Assembly (NCBI GenBank): GCA_023428245.1
Contig: JAEYYX010000011.1
Span: 12,842 to 76,841, forward strand
Length of the DNA: 64,000 nucleotides
Direction of reading: 5' to 3'
From: Pseudomonadota bacterium
Lineage (GTDB): Bacteria > Myxococcota_A > Polyangia > Polyangiales > Polyangiaceae
The notes under the pieces are model-generated. The model searched no databases. It was given only the letters and a program-made list of their open reading frames with translations, and had not been told where the DNA came from. Below, piece by piece: positions 37,328 through 46,833 of this stretch. A program made the translations under genes and the position numbers. Position 1 is the stretch's first letter, and every line of letters begins with the position of its first letter.

Positions 37328-37642
37328 CTAGCGCGCTTCGAGACGCCCGATCTCGCGCTCGAGGGCGCGAGCGAGCTTGCTCGCGGCGCCGCGCACTGCG
37401 AGTTCAACGTTGTCAGCAAACTCGGTCACGACGGTCGGCTGGCGGTGCTCGACGCGGGCTTCCATGACGCACTTCGTGTCACCGGGAGTCTCTTTGACCC
37501 CGTTCTCGTCGCTGATGTGCACCTCGACGCGGGTGATACGACGCGCAAAGTGCGACAGAGCGTGCTCCGTCCATTCGGTCACGAGGTCCTTCAGTCTCTC
37601 GTCGCCTTTGATGTTGTTGTCGGTGCGGACTTCGATCTGCAT
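37328..37642 (-). CDS. hpf: Ribosome hibernation promoting factor (HPF/RaiA family)
   Basis: A 104-aa short-type hibernation factor. The opening MQIEVRTDNNIKGDERLKDL, basic strand FARRITRVEVHISDENG and VEARVEHRQPTVV match the S30Ae/RaiA fold. It lacks the C-terminal dimerisation domain of long HPF. ATG 37669 is an alternative start. It likely inactivates or protects ribosomes in stationary phase. Confidence 0.8.
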   Translation of the reverse strand: MQIEVRTDNNIKGDERLKDLVTEWTEHALSHFARRITRVEVHISDENGVKETPGDTKCVMEARVEHRQPTVVTEFADNVELAVRGAASKLARALEREIGRLEAR

Positions 37643-37826
37643 ACCGATCACACTAGTAAAGGAAACCATTTCGTCGAGGGCATTTCGGGCAGCGACTGGG
37701 CCGGTTCCGGGATTCGGGAACAAAACGCGCACATTGTGCGCTTCCCTGTCGAGACGCCCCGCTGCAGCCCCCCAGGAGCGCGAAACCTGAACCTTCTGCC
37801 AGAGCTGCCGTTTCTGGAGATCGACC

Positions 37827-38381
37827 ATGGTCCTCGGTCGCGCTTCGGCGCTCGCATCGCTCCTCCTCGTCGCTTCTTGTTCCGCAGCCGGTGGCTCAAA
37901 GACCCAAGGCACGCCGGGGAGGAGCGTGGTCGTATCCTTCACTGGCAATCTCGACGCACGCGCGAGAGTTCCCGAAGAGCCATTCTCCGTCGAATCCCCG
38001 GGCAAAACGTCACAGCTCGGCGCCGTCGTCGAGGTTCGAGGCGAAGCCTCTGGCAGGTACCCCCTCTCCTTCTATTTCCGGAAAGAAGACACCTCTGCAT
38101 TTGCATTTTATGTGCTCGCGGACATCGAGGACGTCTCGCTCGAAACAGAGACGGATCCGAGCGAGACGCTCGTCGGACAGGGCACCCTCTACTTCGACAC
38201 AGACGGCCTCCTCCTCTCCGTCGTTCCGAGCGATCCTATCGAGATCCACTTCCGCGGCGCCCCCCGCTCTCAGCTCATCTCCCTGAACTTCGGCTCCGCC
38301 AAAGACCGAGGCGGCGACGGGCGCTCCGGCTTCACACAGTACGCCCTCAGCACGACCATCACCTACCAAGCGAGTCACTAA
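37827..38381 (+). CDS. Lipoprotein with FlgE-D2/FlaE-like domain
   Basis: A 184-aa lipoprotein (LLLVASC lipobox, Cys18) with GGAG 8 nt before ATG. The mature part recalls the D2 domain of flagellar hook protein FlgE: YPLSFYFRKEDTSAFAFYVL, then GTLYFDTDGLLLSVV and a terminal GFTQYALSTTI like the TQY motif of hooks. No flagellar gene is in the window. The resemblance was seen by eye; the alternative is an unrelated beta-rich lipoprotein. It is divergent from hpf. Confidence 0.6.
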   Translation: MVLGRASALASLLLVASCSAAGGSKTQGTPGRSVVVSFTGNLDARARVPEEPFSVESPGKTSQLGAVVEVRGEASGRYPLSFYFRKEDTSAFAFYVLADIEDVSLETETDPSETLVGQGTLYFDTDGLLLSVVPSDPIEIHFRGAPRSQLISLNFGSAKDRGGDGRSGFTQYALSTTITYQASH

Positions 38382-38622
38382 GGGCTCCCCGACGTAGGCG
38401 CCTTCATTCGCTCCTCAGCTCGGATACCAAGCCGGCCCATGCGGCCCGTCTTCGTGACTCCGCCCCCGTGCACGGGGGCCTGCGCCTCGGACTCGTAAGC
38501 AATCCGCAGGTTTGCGATCTGTTCATCTGCCCAGACGACGGTCCCAAGCTCCCTTCCGCTCCGCGCCCGTTCGAGCACAATCGCCCGAGGCTCTGCCCCA
38601 GCACTTCGACTCGCCTCAGGAT

Positions 38623-41600
38623 GTGTTAGCCATAGAAGTGCTTACGATTCGGACCTCAGCCGGGCTCATCGGCGGGATCTTCGCCCTTGCTCTCGCGATC
38701 TTCGCCGCCGACCTCATGGTCCCTCTCGGGATCGCTGTCTGGGTCCTGTATCTCGGACCCGTCGTCCTCAGCAACTTCGGCTGGCGACCGGCGATGCCGA
38801 TCTACGTCGCGCTGCTCTCGACGATCCTGCTCGTCCTCGGCTACTTGCTCTCCGCTTCGAACGGCTCGATCGAGGCGACCTATAGCCCGATCAATCGAAC
38901 CTTCGGCATCATCACGATCTGGTCCGTAGCGATCATCGGGCGCAGCTTCGTCGCGAGTCGCCTCGCGCTCAAGATCGAAGACTGGTTCAAGGCTGCGGAG
39001 ACGGGTCTCAGCGAGAAGCTCGTCGGAGAACAAACCCTAAAGCAGCTCGGCGAGAACATCCTCGGCTTCCTCGCGCCCTATTCGGGCGCTGTCGTCGGCG
39101 CCATTTACCTGACAGACGGCTCCGGGAGCTACGAGCTCTTTGGGACCCATGCGTTCGACCGCGAGAGCGGAGTGCGCGAGAGCTTCGGGCCGGGCGATGG
39201 GCTCATTGGGCAGGCGATCCGCGACAAGAAGCTCCATCACGTGAAAGAGGTCCCTGAAGGCTACCTCGACGTACGCTCGGGCCTCGGTCATCACAAACCG
39301 AAGGAGATTGTGATCGCGCCGGCGGCCTTGGACGGACGCGTGCTCGGTGTCCTCGAGCTCGGCTTCTTCTCGGAGGCCGACAGCAAGGTTCTGACCCTCT
39401 TGCCGCGGCTTTCCACGCTCATCGGTTCGGCGGTGCGCGCCGTCAACTTCAGCACCCGTCAACGGGAGCTCCTCGAAGAGACCCAGCGCCAGGCCGAGAA
39501 GCTCCAAACGCAGCAAGAGGAGCTCCGCGTTCAGAACGAAGAGCTCGAGCAGCAAAGCCGCGCCCTCGTCCATTCGCAAACCCAGCTCGAAAACCAGCAA
39601 GCGGAGCTCGAGCAGATCAACGCGCAGCTCGAAGAACAGACTCAATCCCTCGGAAAGCAGCGGGACGAGCTTGCCCACGCCCAGGCGGACCTCCTCCGCG
39701 CCAGCTCCTACAAGTCCGAGTTCCTCGCGAACATGTCCCACGAGCTGCGCACACCGCTGAACAGCTCCCTCATTTTGGCGAAGCTCCTCTCCGAAAATCG
39801 CGAGGGCAACCTGACCGAAGAGCAGATCAAATACGCCAATACGATCTACTCCGCGGGCAACGATCTCCTCACGCTCATCAACGACATCCTCGATCTCTCG
39901 AAGATCGAAGCCGGTAAGCTCGACATCCGCCCCGAGCACGTCTCCATCGCGCGCATCACCGACGAGCTCACGACGACCTTCGGTCCGGTCGCCAAGGAAA
40001 GGGGGCTTGAGCTCAGCATCGACACACGGGACGCGCCCCCGAGCCTGTTCACAGATCCGACCCGCCTCCAGCAAATCCTGAAGAATCTGATCTCGAACGC
40101 TCTCAAGTTCACAGAGCGCGGCGGAGTGGCCCTGCGAGTCGAGCGCCAGCCGGACCGCACCTTGCGCTTCTCCGTGGCCGACACCGGCATCGGCATTCCT
40201 CAAGAACAACAGGAAGCAATCTTCGAAGCCTTCCGCCAGGCAGACGGCACAGTGAGCCGCCGCTACGGTGGAACCGGGCTCGGCCTCTCCATCTCCCGCG
40301 ATCTGTCGCGCCTGCTCGGCGGCAGCTTGGGTGTGGAGAGCACACCCGGGCACGGCAGCACCTTCTGGATCACGCTCCCCGAGCAGTACGCGGGCTCTCC
40401 CGCGCAGGCGCCGCTGCACAAGTCGTCTCCGAGTTCCCCCCCGCGACCTGCCCCGTTTCCTCCCCAGCGCACTATCGCGAGCGCCGAGCCACCCTCGCGC
40501 CCGAAGCAGGCGCCCGCGCCCGATGAGCGCTCGCGCCCCCGAGGGACCCGCACCATCCTCATCATCGAAGATGACCTCGCCTTCGCCGAGATCTTGCGCG
40601 ATCTGGCTCGAGAGCTCGACTTCGACTCACTGATGGCTCATAGCGGCGAAGACGGACTCGCCCTCGCCAACCGCTACCAGCCGAGCGCGATCATCCTCGA
40701 CGTCCAGCTTCCGGATCGCTCTGGGCTCTCGGTGCTCGACGCTCTCAAGCACAATCCCGCCACCCGCCACATTCCCGTGCATATGGCGTCCGTCTCGGAC
40801 CATACGCAGACGGCCCTCGAGATGGGCGCGGCGGGGTACGCTCTGAAGCCTGTCGCCCGGGACGAGCTCTTGGCCGCGTTCGAGCGCCTGGAGTCGAAGT
40901 TCTCCGAACGCAACCGGCGCATCCTCGTCATCGAAGACGACCAGACCCATAGAGAGAGTACCTGCCAGCTGCTCGCGGCGGACAACGTCGAGGTCGTGCC
41001 CTCGGCGAGCGCGGCGGAGGCTCTCGAGCTGCTTTCCAGCACGACCTTCGACTGCGTGGTGATGGACCTGAATCTCCCCGACCGCACGGGCTTCGAGCTG
41101 CTCGACGAGATCTCAAACAAGGAAGAGTACTCGGTCCCGCCCGTGATCGTGTACACCGGTCGCTCCCTTTCCCGGGAAGAAGAGCAGCGCCTGCGCCGCT
41201 TCTCTTCGTCGATCATCATCAAAGGCGCTCGCTCTCCCGAGCGCCTGCTCGACGAGGTCACTCTTTTCTTGCACCAGGTCGAGTCGAGCCTCCCGCCCGA
41301 TCGCCAGCGCATGCTGCGCGCAGCGCGCAACCGGGAAGCTGTGTTCGAAGGACGGCGCATCCTTGTCGTCGAAGACGACGTCCGGAACATCTTCGCCGTC
41401 ACCAGCATTTTCGAGCCCAAAGGCGCCAAGATCGAGATCGCTCGCAACGGGCGCGAGGCCCTCGAGCTCCTGGAGCGGGACCCGAATGTCGATCTTGTGC
41501 TCATGGATATCATGATGCCCGAGATGGACGGGCTGGAGGCGACACGCGAGATCCGTCGGCGTCCAGAGCTCGCAAAACTTCCGATCATCGCCCTCACAGC

Positions 41601-41718
41601 CAAGGCCATGTCCGACGATCGCGATAGTTGCCTTGAAGCCGGGGCCAACGACTACATGGCCAAACCTCTCGACGTCGACCGTTTGCTCTCGCTCGCGCGA
41701 GTCTGGATTCGAAAGTGA
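38623..41718 (+). CDS. Hybrid sensor histidine kinase with three receiver domains
   Basis: About 1031 aa. Three or four N-terminal membrane segments, a GAF-like domain (AIYLTDGSGSYELFG), a long coiled coil (LQTQQEELRVQNEELEQQ), HisKA (FLANMSHELRTPLNSS), HATPase (DTGIGIPQEQQ, GGTGLGLSISRDLSR), and three receiver domains near residues 645, 765 and 910, each with a phospho-Asp (IILDVQLPD, VVMDLNLPD, VLMDIMMPE). The open frame extends to 38512, but the segment before GTG 38623 is Pro/Arg-rich; GTG 38638 is also possible. It is the first gene of a chemosensory-type operon and is followed by cheR with a 4-bp overlap. Confidence 0.88.
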   Translation: MLAIEVLTIRTSAGLIGGIFALALAIFAADLMVPLGIAVWVLYLGPVVLSNFGWRPAMPIYVALLSTILLVLGYLLSASNGSIEATYSPINRTFGIITIWSVAIIGRSFVASRLALKIEDWFKAAETGLSEKLVGEQTLKQLGENILGFLAPYSGAVVGAIYLTDGSGSYELFGTHAFDRESGVRESFGPGDGLIGQAIRDKKLHHVKEVPEGYLDVRSGLGHHKPKEIVIAPAALDGRVLGVLELGFFSEADSKVLTLLPRLSTLIGSAVRAVNFSTRQRELLEETQRQAEKLQTQQEELRVQNEELEQQSRALVHSQTQLENQQAELEQINAQLEEQTQSLGKQRDELAHAQADLLRASSYKSEFLANMSHELRTPLNSSLILAKLLSENREGNLTEEQIKYANTIYSAGNDLLTLINDILDLSKIEAGKLDIRPEHVSIARITDELTTTFGPVAKERGLELSIDTRDAPPSLFTDPTRLQQILKNLISNALKFTERGGVALRVERQPDRTLRFSVADTGIGIPQEQQEAIFEAFRQADGTVSRRYGGTGLGLSISRDLSRLLGGSLGVESTPGHGSTFWITLPEQYAGSPAQAPLHKSSPSSPPRPAPFPPQRTIASAEPPSRPKQAPAPDERSRPRGTRTILIIEDDLAFAEILRDLARELDFDSLMAHSGEDGLALANRYQPSAIILDVQLPDRSGLSVLDALKHNPATRHIPVHMASVSDHTQTALEMGAAGYALKPVARDELLAAFERLESKFSERNRRILVIEDDQTHRESTCQLLAADNVEVVPSASAAEALELLSSTTFDCVVMDLNLPDRTGFELLDEISNKEEYSVPPVIVYTGRSLSREEEQRLRRFSSSIIIKGARSPERLLDEVTLFLHQVESSLPPDRQRMLRAARNREAVFEGRRILVVEDDVRNIFAVTSIFEPKGAKIEIARNGREALELLERDPNVDLVLMDIMMPEMDGLEATREIRRRPELAKLPIIALTAKAMSDDRDSCLEAGANDYMAKPLDVDRLLSLARVWIRK

Positions 41719-42551
41719 CAGAATCCCAAGATCCCAGCGGAGAAGACGTCGAACTCGAGCTCCATTTGCTCCTCGAGTCCATCTACCGGAAGTATCACTA
41801 CGACTTCCGGAGCTACTCGGAGGCGTCCCTCCAAAGGCGCATCCGCGCCGCCCTCCTGCATTTCGGCTGTCCCACCATCTCGAGGCTTCAGGAGCGTGTT
41901 GTGCACGAACCGAGCACCTTCACGGAGCTGCTCCGTTATCTGACAGTCCAGGTCAGCGACATGTTCAGGGATCCGACCTATTTCCGCGCCATCCGCGAGA
42001 AAGTCGTGCCCTATCTCCGGACTTACCCTTCGCTCAAGCTCTGGGTCGCGGGCTGCTCAACCGGCGAAGAAGCCTATTCCCTCGCGATTCTGCTCGCGGA
42101 AGAGGGCCTCCTCGACAAGAGCCTCATCTACGCCACCGACATCAACCCCGAGAGCCTGCGCCGCGCCGAAGCGGGCATCTACGAGGTCGAGCGCTTCGTC
42201 CGCTTCAGTGAGAACTATAGGCTCGCGGGCGGGCGTGCCTCGCTCTCCGACTACTACACGGCGAGCTACTCCTCGGCGGTCCTCGACCGCCGTCTGAAGA
42301 AACATATCCTCTTCTCCGACCATAGCCTCGCCACCGACAGCGTGTTCGCCGAGGTCGAGTTCGTCTCCTGTCGCAACGTGCTCATCTACTTCGAGCGTGA
42401 TCTGCAGGATCGCGCGATTGGCATTCTCAAGGACTCCCTCAGCCGCAAGGGATTTTTGGGCCTCGGCATGAAGGAGACCTTGCGCTTCTCAGCGCACGCG
42501 GACTCCTTCAGCGAATTTTCCCCTGAAGACAAGCTGTACCAAAGGCTCTAA
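41715..42551 (+). CDS. cheR: CheR-type protein-glutamate methyltransferase
   Basis: A 278-aa SAM-dependent enzyme that methylates glutamates in receptors or receptor-like coiled coils. The N-terminal CheR helices are followed by VAGCSTGEEAYSLAILL (SAM site) and CRNVLIYFERD, both typical. GTG 41715 overlaps the upstream TGA. No chemoreceptor (MCP) is next to it, so its target may be the coiled coil of the hybrid kinase. Confidence 0.92.
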   Translation: MTESQDPSGEDVELELHLLLESIYRKYHYDFRSYSEASLQRRIRAALLHFGCPTISRLQERVVHEPSTFTELLRYLTVQVSDMFRDPTYFRAIREKVVPYLRTYPSLKLWVAGCSTGEEAYSLAILLAEEGLLDKSLIYATDINPESLRRAEAGIYEVERFVRFSENYRLAGGRASLSDYYTASYSSAVLDRRLKKHILFSDHSLATDSVFAEVEFVSCRNVLIYFERDLQDRAIGILKDSLSRKGFLGLGMKETLRFSAHADSFSEFSPEDKLYQRL

Positions 42552-42565
42552 AGGAATCCGGGGAA

Positions 42566-43156
42566 ATGGCGAGTGCACGGAAGCGAGAGGTGATCGTGAT
42601 GGGAGGGTCGGCGGGAGCCATCGACGCCCTCGCGACCATCTTACCGAGCCTGCCCGCGGACTTCAGCTTACCGATCGCTTTAGTGGTTCATCTCCCCCCC
42701 GACCGCCTGAGCGACCTCTCCGGGGCCCTCTCCTATCGCTCGGCCCTGCGCATCAAAGAGGCAGAAGACAAGGAGCCACTCACCCCCGGCTGCGTCTTCG
42801 CGGCCCCGCCCAATTACCATCTGCTCCTCGAACGCAGCGGGCACCTCTCGCTCGCGGTCGACGATCCGGTCCATTTTTCCCGCCCATCGATCGATGTGCT
42901 CTTCGAATCCGCCGCTCTGGCCTATGGTCCCCGTGTGCTCGGGATCTTGCTCACTGGGGCGAACGAAGACGGCGCTAGCGGACTGCTCACGATACATCGG
43001 GCGGGCGGTCAGACCTTGGTGCAATCCCCCGAGAGCGCCGTCGCCAGCGCGATGCCGAGCTCCGCGCTCCTGCTCGAACCCCGCCACGACGTGCTGCCTC
43101 TCGAAGAGATTGGCCCGTTTCTGCTGCAGCTTCACCGTACAGGCTGGGAGGCCTGA
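42566..43156 (+). CDS. cheB: CheB-type methylesterase domain, stand-alone
   Basis: A 196-aa catalytic domain without a receiver. The Ser is in MGGSAGAID, the His in VVHLPPDR and the Asp in LLTGANEDGASG. It reverses CheR methylation. Lacking REC, it is not directly controlled by phosphorylation here. It is 14 bp after cheR and 5 bp before the next kinase, so one operon. Confidence 0.9.
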   Translation: MASARKREVIVMGGSAGAIDALATILPSLPADFSLPIALVVHLPPDRLSDLSGALSYRSALRIKEAEDKEPLTPGCVFAAPPNYHLLLERSGHLSLAVDDPVHFSRPSIDVLFESAALAYGPRVLGILLTGANEDGASGLLTIHRAGGQTLVQSPESAVASAMPSSALLLEPRHDVLPLEEIGPFLLQLHRTGWEA

Positions 43157-43161
43157 GACCC

Positions 43162-44241
43162 ATGCTCGCTCACGATCCTGATCCAGTTCGCTTCCTCCTC
43201 GTCGACGACACCCCCGAGAACCTCGTCGCTCTCGAAGCGCTCCTCGTACGCCCCGGGCTCGAGATCTTAAAAGCAAGGTCAGGCACCGAGGCTCTCGAGC
43301 TCCTTCTGACCCACGAAGTCGCGCTCGCCTTCCTCGACGTGCAAATGCCCGGCATCGACGGCTTCGAACTCGCTGAGCTCATGCGGGGCACCGAGCGCAC
43401 CAAAAACGTCCCCATCATCTTCGTCACAGCAGGTACGAGCGATCCCCACCGCATCTTCAAAGGCTACGACCGGGGCGCCGTCGATTTCCTCTTCAAGCCC
43501 ATCGAGCCGCACATCCTCCGCAGCAAGGCCGACGTCTTCTTCGAGCTCTATCGGCAGCGACGAGATCTGGCCTCCGCGCTCAGGCTGAACGAAATGTTCG
43601 TCGGCATCTTGGGCCACGATCTGCGAAGCCCTTTGAGCACGCTCGTGGCCGGCGCGCAGATCCTCGAGAAGGAGAGCAAAGACGAGGACACCCGTCGCAT
43701 CGTCCAGCGCATGGTGCGGGCCGGAGACCGGATGAACGGGATGATCCGCCAGATGCTCGACCTGACGGGGACGAGGCTCGGGGGCGGCGTCGTGGGCAGC
43801 CGCCGGCCCATCGATCTTCTCGAGCTGACCCAGAGCACCATCGACGAAATCCTGGGCGGCGCGCCGGATCGTCAAATCGCCCTCGATAGCCGCGGCATCT
43901 GCGTCGCCACCGCCGACCCCATCCGCATCCAGCAGGTCCTCGCGAACCTCCTCACGAACGCCGTCCACCACGGAACCCCCGAGACCCCAGTGCAGGTCCG
44001 GCTCGCCGGCGAAGACGAGCTCATCATCCTCTCCGTCGAAAACGGCGGGGCGATTCCGCCCGAGGTCCTCCCGAGCCTCTTCGACCCCTTCAGGAGCGGC
44101 CGCAGCCCGACCTCCCGCTCGAGCGGGCTCGGCCTCGGCCTCTTCATCTCAAAAAAAATCCTCGAAGAGCACGGCGGCTCCCTCGAGGTCGCCTCGAACC
44201 CGCGCGAAGGCACCCGCTTCGTCGCCCGCCTGCCCCGCTGA
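43162..44241 (+). CDS. Response regulator-histidine kinase hybrid (REC-HisKA-HATPase)
   Basis: A 359-aa protein with an N-terminal receiver (LLVDDTPENLVALEALL, phospho-Asp in FLDVQMPGIDG, Lys in FLFKPIEP), then HisKA (GILGHDLRSPLSTLV) and HATPase (NLLTNAVHHG, SSGLGLGLFISKKIL). Such proteins receive a signal at REC and signal onwards through their kinase. It ends the operon hybrid kinase-CheR-CheB. No terminator is seen; tandem repeats follow immediately. Confidence 0.9.
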   Translation: MLAHDPDPVRFLLVDDTPENLVALEALLVRPGLEILKARSGTEALELLLTHEVALAFLDVQMPGIDGFELAELMRGTERTKNVPIIFVTAGTSDPHRIFKGYDRGAVDFLFKPIEPHILRSKADVFFELYRQRRDLASALRLNEMFVGILGHDLRSPLSTLVAGAQILEKESKDEDTRRIVQRMVRAGDRMNGMIRQMLDLTGTRLGGGVVGSRRPIDLLELTQSTIDEILGGAPDRQIALDSRGICVATADPIRIQQVLANLLTNAVHHGTPETPVQVRLAGEDELIILSVENGGAIPPEVLPSLFDPFRSGRSPTSRSSGLGLGLFISKKILEEHGGSLEVASNPREGTRFVARLPR

Positions 44242-44742
44242 CTGCGCCTCAGCGCGCTCTTCGCGGCAGCAGCTCATCGAACGCGGCGACAGCTCATCGA
44301 ACGCGGCAGCAGCTCATCGAACGCGGCGACAGCTCATCGAACCCGGCAGCTCCGCGCCTTCACGATACCCAAATCACCAGAGTCGCGAGACCGCTCCGCC
44401 CAGCGAAAACGCCGAGCGTCCCTCGCTCTTCTTTTGGCCCCGGCCCGCGACTTCCGACCGTGTCCGACCGAGCCTTCACCTGAGCTCACCCCCTCGGGAC
44501 GTCCGACCCCCAAGCCCAGCTCCTCTCCGCGCACCGCGCCTCCTCCACCCAGGCGGCCCACCTGACACTTCTCTCCATTGGGCCCAGGCTCAAGCCGCCC
44601 TCTGCAAGCCTCACTCTATCCTCTCCTTGCGCCGGACCTCGCCTTCGCTCGGTCCTCACGACTCCAGAGCCATCGCGCGGCTCCCCGGCCCCGGGATCTC
44701 AAGCCACGCTCAATCTTCTCTGACCGCTTGTGACAGAACGCC
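44242..44742. other. Intergenic region with tandem repeats
   Basis: About 500 bp after the kinase operon. The first 110 bp hold a 20-bp tandem repeat (44271-44350). The remainder is Pro/Ser/Arg-coding in shadow frames only and shows no supported gene. Confidence 0.45.
44271..44350 (+). repeat. Four 20-bp tandem repeats
   Basis: AGCTCATCGAACGCGGC plus GAC or AGC repeats four times with alternating variants, i.e. a 40-bp dimeric unit twice. The last copy is slightly diverged. Spacers are absent, so it is not a CRISPR array. Confidence 0.8.
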
Positions 44743-44973
44743 TCATGAGGCGGCTTTTGTGCGCTCAGGTAGGAGTAAGGGATTCAGCTCCGCGCGCCGT
44801 GCCCGCAGCGTGCAGGTCTCGGGCTCATACGAAAGCACCGTCTCGCCGAGGAGATCGAGCGCCATTTCCCGGGAAATCCCGCGTCGCTCGGCCAAGTAGT
44901 CAAGAAAATCCGGGGGTGCGTTCGTCGCAGCAGCGGCCCCAAGCGCCGGGGAAACGAAGACATTCGAGTTCAT
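44743..44973 (-). CDS. Hypothetical 76-aa protein
   Basis: A 76-aa protein with GAAGGA 6-8 nt before ATG. It begins MNSNVFVSPALGAAAATNAPP and has an acidic helical part (DYLAERRGISREMALDLLGE). No family is recognised. It has no operon partners. Confidence 0.55.
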   Translation of the reverse strand: MNSNVFVSPALGAAAATNAPPDFLDYLAERRGISREMALDLLGETVLSYEPETCTLRARRAELNPLLLPERTKAAS

Positions 44974-45121
44974 GTGAGTCCTTCAAAGCAAAGAGCGGAC
45001 CAGCTCCAGTGACGCTTGCCGCGTCTCGCAAAGAGGAACCCTTGAGGGGGACTCGGGCTTTCCCGGGCGCGCGCGGCTCACCACGCGCTACCCGAGGGAA
45101 GTGGGGCTCTTACGAACGCTG

Positions 45122-45730
45122 TCAGGTGGTCGTCTTCACGTAGGTAGGACGTCGCCCGCTCCGCTGCGAGTGCCTCTCGCACCAGAGCTCGGCTCCCCCG
45201 CTCGCCTTCCGTGCTGCGACACAATCGGGGCAGGGTGGCTCAATGCGGGGCACATTTGCCTCAGCTTTCGGACGGACGACCAAGACGGGGCACGGCGACT
45301 GGCGCACGACAGCTTCCGCGACCGAACCGAGCAACAAATGGCGCAGACCACGCCGCCCGTGGGTCCCAACGACTACAAGCTCAGCATCGAGATCGGACGC
45401 GAGCTGTGCGACCTCACTGGACGCAGTCTCAGTCCTCACGTGGATGGCGAGGCGAGAGAAGGACTTTTGGGTCTCGTCTTGCCACGCGGAGAGGCGCTCG
45501 ATGATGCGCGCCTCGAGGGCGTCGTAGGCCGCGGTGAGGTCGAGGGGCGTCGTCGTTACAGCGCCCGCGGAAGCGACGTCGAGCATGTCGACGATCGGCG
45601 CGATCACGTGGATCACGTGAACTTCTCCGCGTTCTTCGCGGGAGGCGAGCTCAAAAGCGCGGCGCAGAGCCCCGTCCGCCAGGTCGGAATAGTCATAGCC
45701 AACGACGATTCGATACGGTTCTTGAGACAT
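45122..45730 (-). CDS. Universal stress protein with C-terminal Cys cluster
   Basis: A 202-aa UspA-fold protein starting at ATG 45730. The N-terminal strand IVVGYDYSDLADGAL and the ATP-binding GTHGRRGLRHLLLGSVAEAV followed by SPCPVLVVRP are typical. The C-terminus adds CPDCVAARKASGGAELWCERH, a CxxC...C..H set that might bind zinc. Similar tails occur in myxobacterial USPs. Extension to 45868 is not favoured. Role in stress is inferred from family. Confidence 0.85.
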   Translation of the reverse strand: MSQEPYRIVVGYDYSDLADGALRRAFELASREERGEVHVIHVIAPIVDMLDVASAGAVTTTPLDLTAAYDALEARIIERLSAWQDETQKSFSRLAIHVRTETASSEVAQLASDLDAELVVVGTHGRRGLRHLLLGSVAEAVVRQSPCPVLVVRPKAEANVPRIEPPCPDCVAARKASGGAELWCERHSQRSGRRPTYVKTTT

Positions 45731-46127
45731 GATCTGGTTCCTCTCGGTCCTTCTTGTTCCCCGCTGACTCCACTGGCGTTCAGGCCGGCATCCTTCAGAG
45801 CTCCGGGGCATCGCTCCGAGAACACCGTACCCTAGGACCAACTTTTTCACGGCAGGCCCACCTTTCAAGGGCTTTGTCCCACGCCTTTCGGCCGTTTTAA
45901 AGCCTGCTTTTCGTTCTTTTCGCGCAGACTACGCCCAAGGCCTCCCAACCGTGCAAAGTCGAAATAGACAGAACACTCACTGATGCAAAATCTGCCGCTT
46001 CATGAGCGCACAGTGGTCCGCCTGTCTGGCAAAGGCGACGCATCTCTTTCCGCTCGGGCTAGATTGGCTGGCTCGCGCGAGTTCCTCTGTCACATTGTTC
46101 ACGAATATCTTCACTCTGCGCGAAGAA

Positions 46128-46580
46128 ATGCGCATAATGGATACTGCTGACTGCGAGAAAGAGATCGTGAGCTTCGAGATGATGTTTGCCCGAGAAAATA
46201 CGCCGTCCACCTCTAAGATGGACTCTGAACCGGAGTCGGTGGTGATGCCTATTCGGGCAAAGACTCTGAGCACGAACGGTTCACAGATCGTTCACGAATC
46301 GGCCCCGGTGAAGACCTCGTCTCCGTCCGCGGAGATGATGAACGAGACGGGTCTTCGGACCTACGTATCGAACCTCGCGAACTCGGGTCAGCTAGTGCAC
46401 TCGACGCTGCTCGTAGCGCCGACTTCGCCTCCCGAGGTGACCTCGAGCCTCCCTGAGCTCTTCTGGAAGCTGGTCGAAAGGCGCATCCACGCCGCCGCGT
46501 TCACTTATATGGTGGACGGTAAGCTCCGCCAGGACATGGTCCGCGTCACACCGAACGGCTACGCCCTCACTCGCAGCTAA
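46128..46580 (+). CDS. Hypothetical protein of about 150 aa
   Basis: A lower-GC gene than its neighbours. ATG 46128 (GAAGAA just upstream) or ATG 46137 is the likely start of an acidic, Ser/Thr-rich protein (MRIMDTADCEKEIVSF) with a C-terminal part PELFWKLVERRIHAAAF. The frame opens at 46002. No family is recognised. A terminator 24 bp after the stop suggests a real transcription unit. Confidence 0.5.
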   Translation: MRIMDTADCEKEIVSFEMMFARENTPSTSKMDSEPESVVMPIRAKTLSTNGSQIVHESAPVKTSSPSAEMMNETGLRTYVSNLANSGQLVHSTLLVAPTSPPEVTSSLPELFWKLVERRIHAAAFTYMVDGKLRQDMVRVTPNGYALTRS

Positions 46581-46603
46581 CCCGGCTCCGACCGTACATC
46601 CCC

Positions 46604-46646
46604 AAGACGCCGCGCGACCCGATCGCGACGGCGTCTTCTGCTTTTG
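46604..46646 (+). terminator. Rho-independent terminator
   Basis: A strong stem AAGACGCCG-CGCG / CGCG-A-CGGCGTCTT (one bulge) is followed by CTGCTTTTG. It lies 24 bp after the stop codon of the 46128 gene. Confidence 0.8.
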
Positions 46647-46833
46647 TCATCTACTGGGAACCGCGGGGAAATCTCGAGGCCCGTGAGCAAGCGAGGAGAG
46701 CGTTCCCGTGCGCCTCCGTATTCCGCACGAAACTAGGGGTACGCTCGGGCGCGAACTGTGCCTATGCTCGCGCCGCCTGACCCACACTCGAAACAAACTC
46801 CGAGACCCATTGCAGGCGAAATATATCGAGAAT

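Noticed and set aside
44271..44350. CRISPR array
   Set aside because: The repeats are 20 bp and directly adjacent without unique spacers, and no cas genes are nearby.
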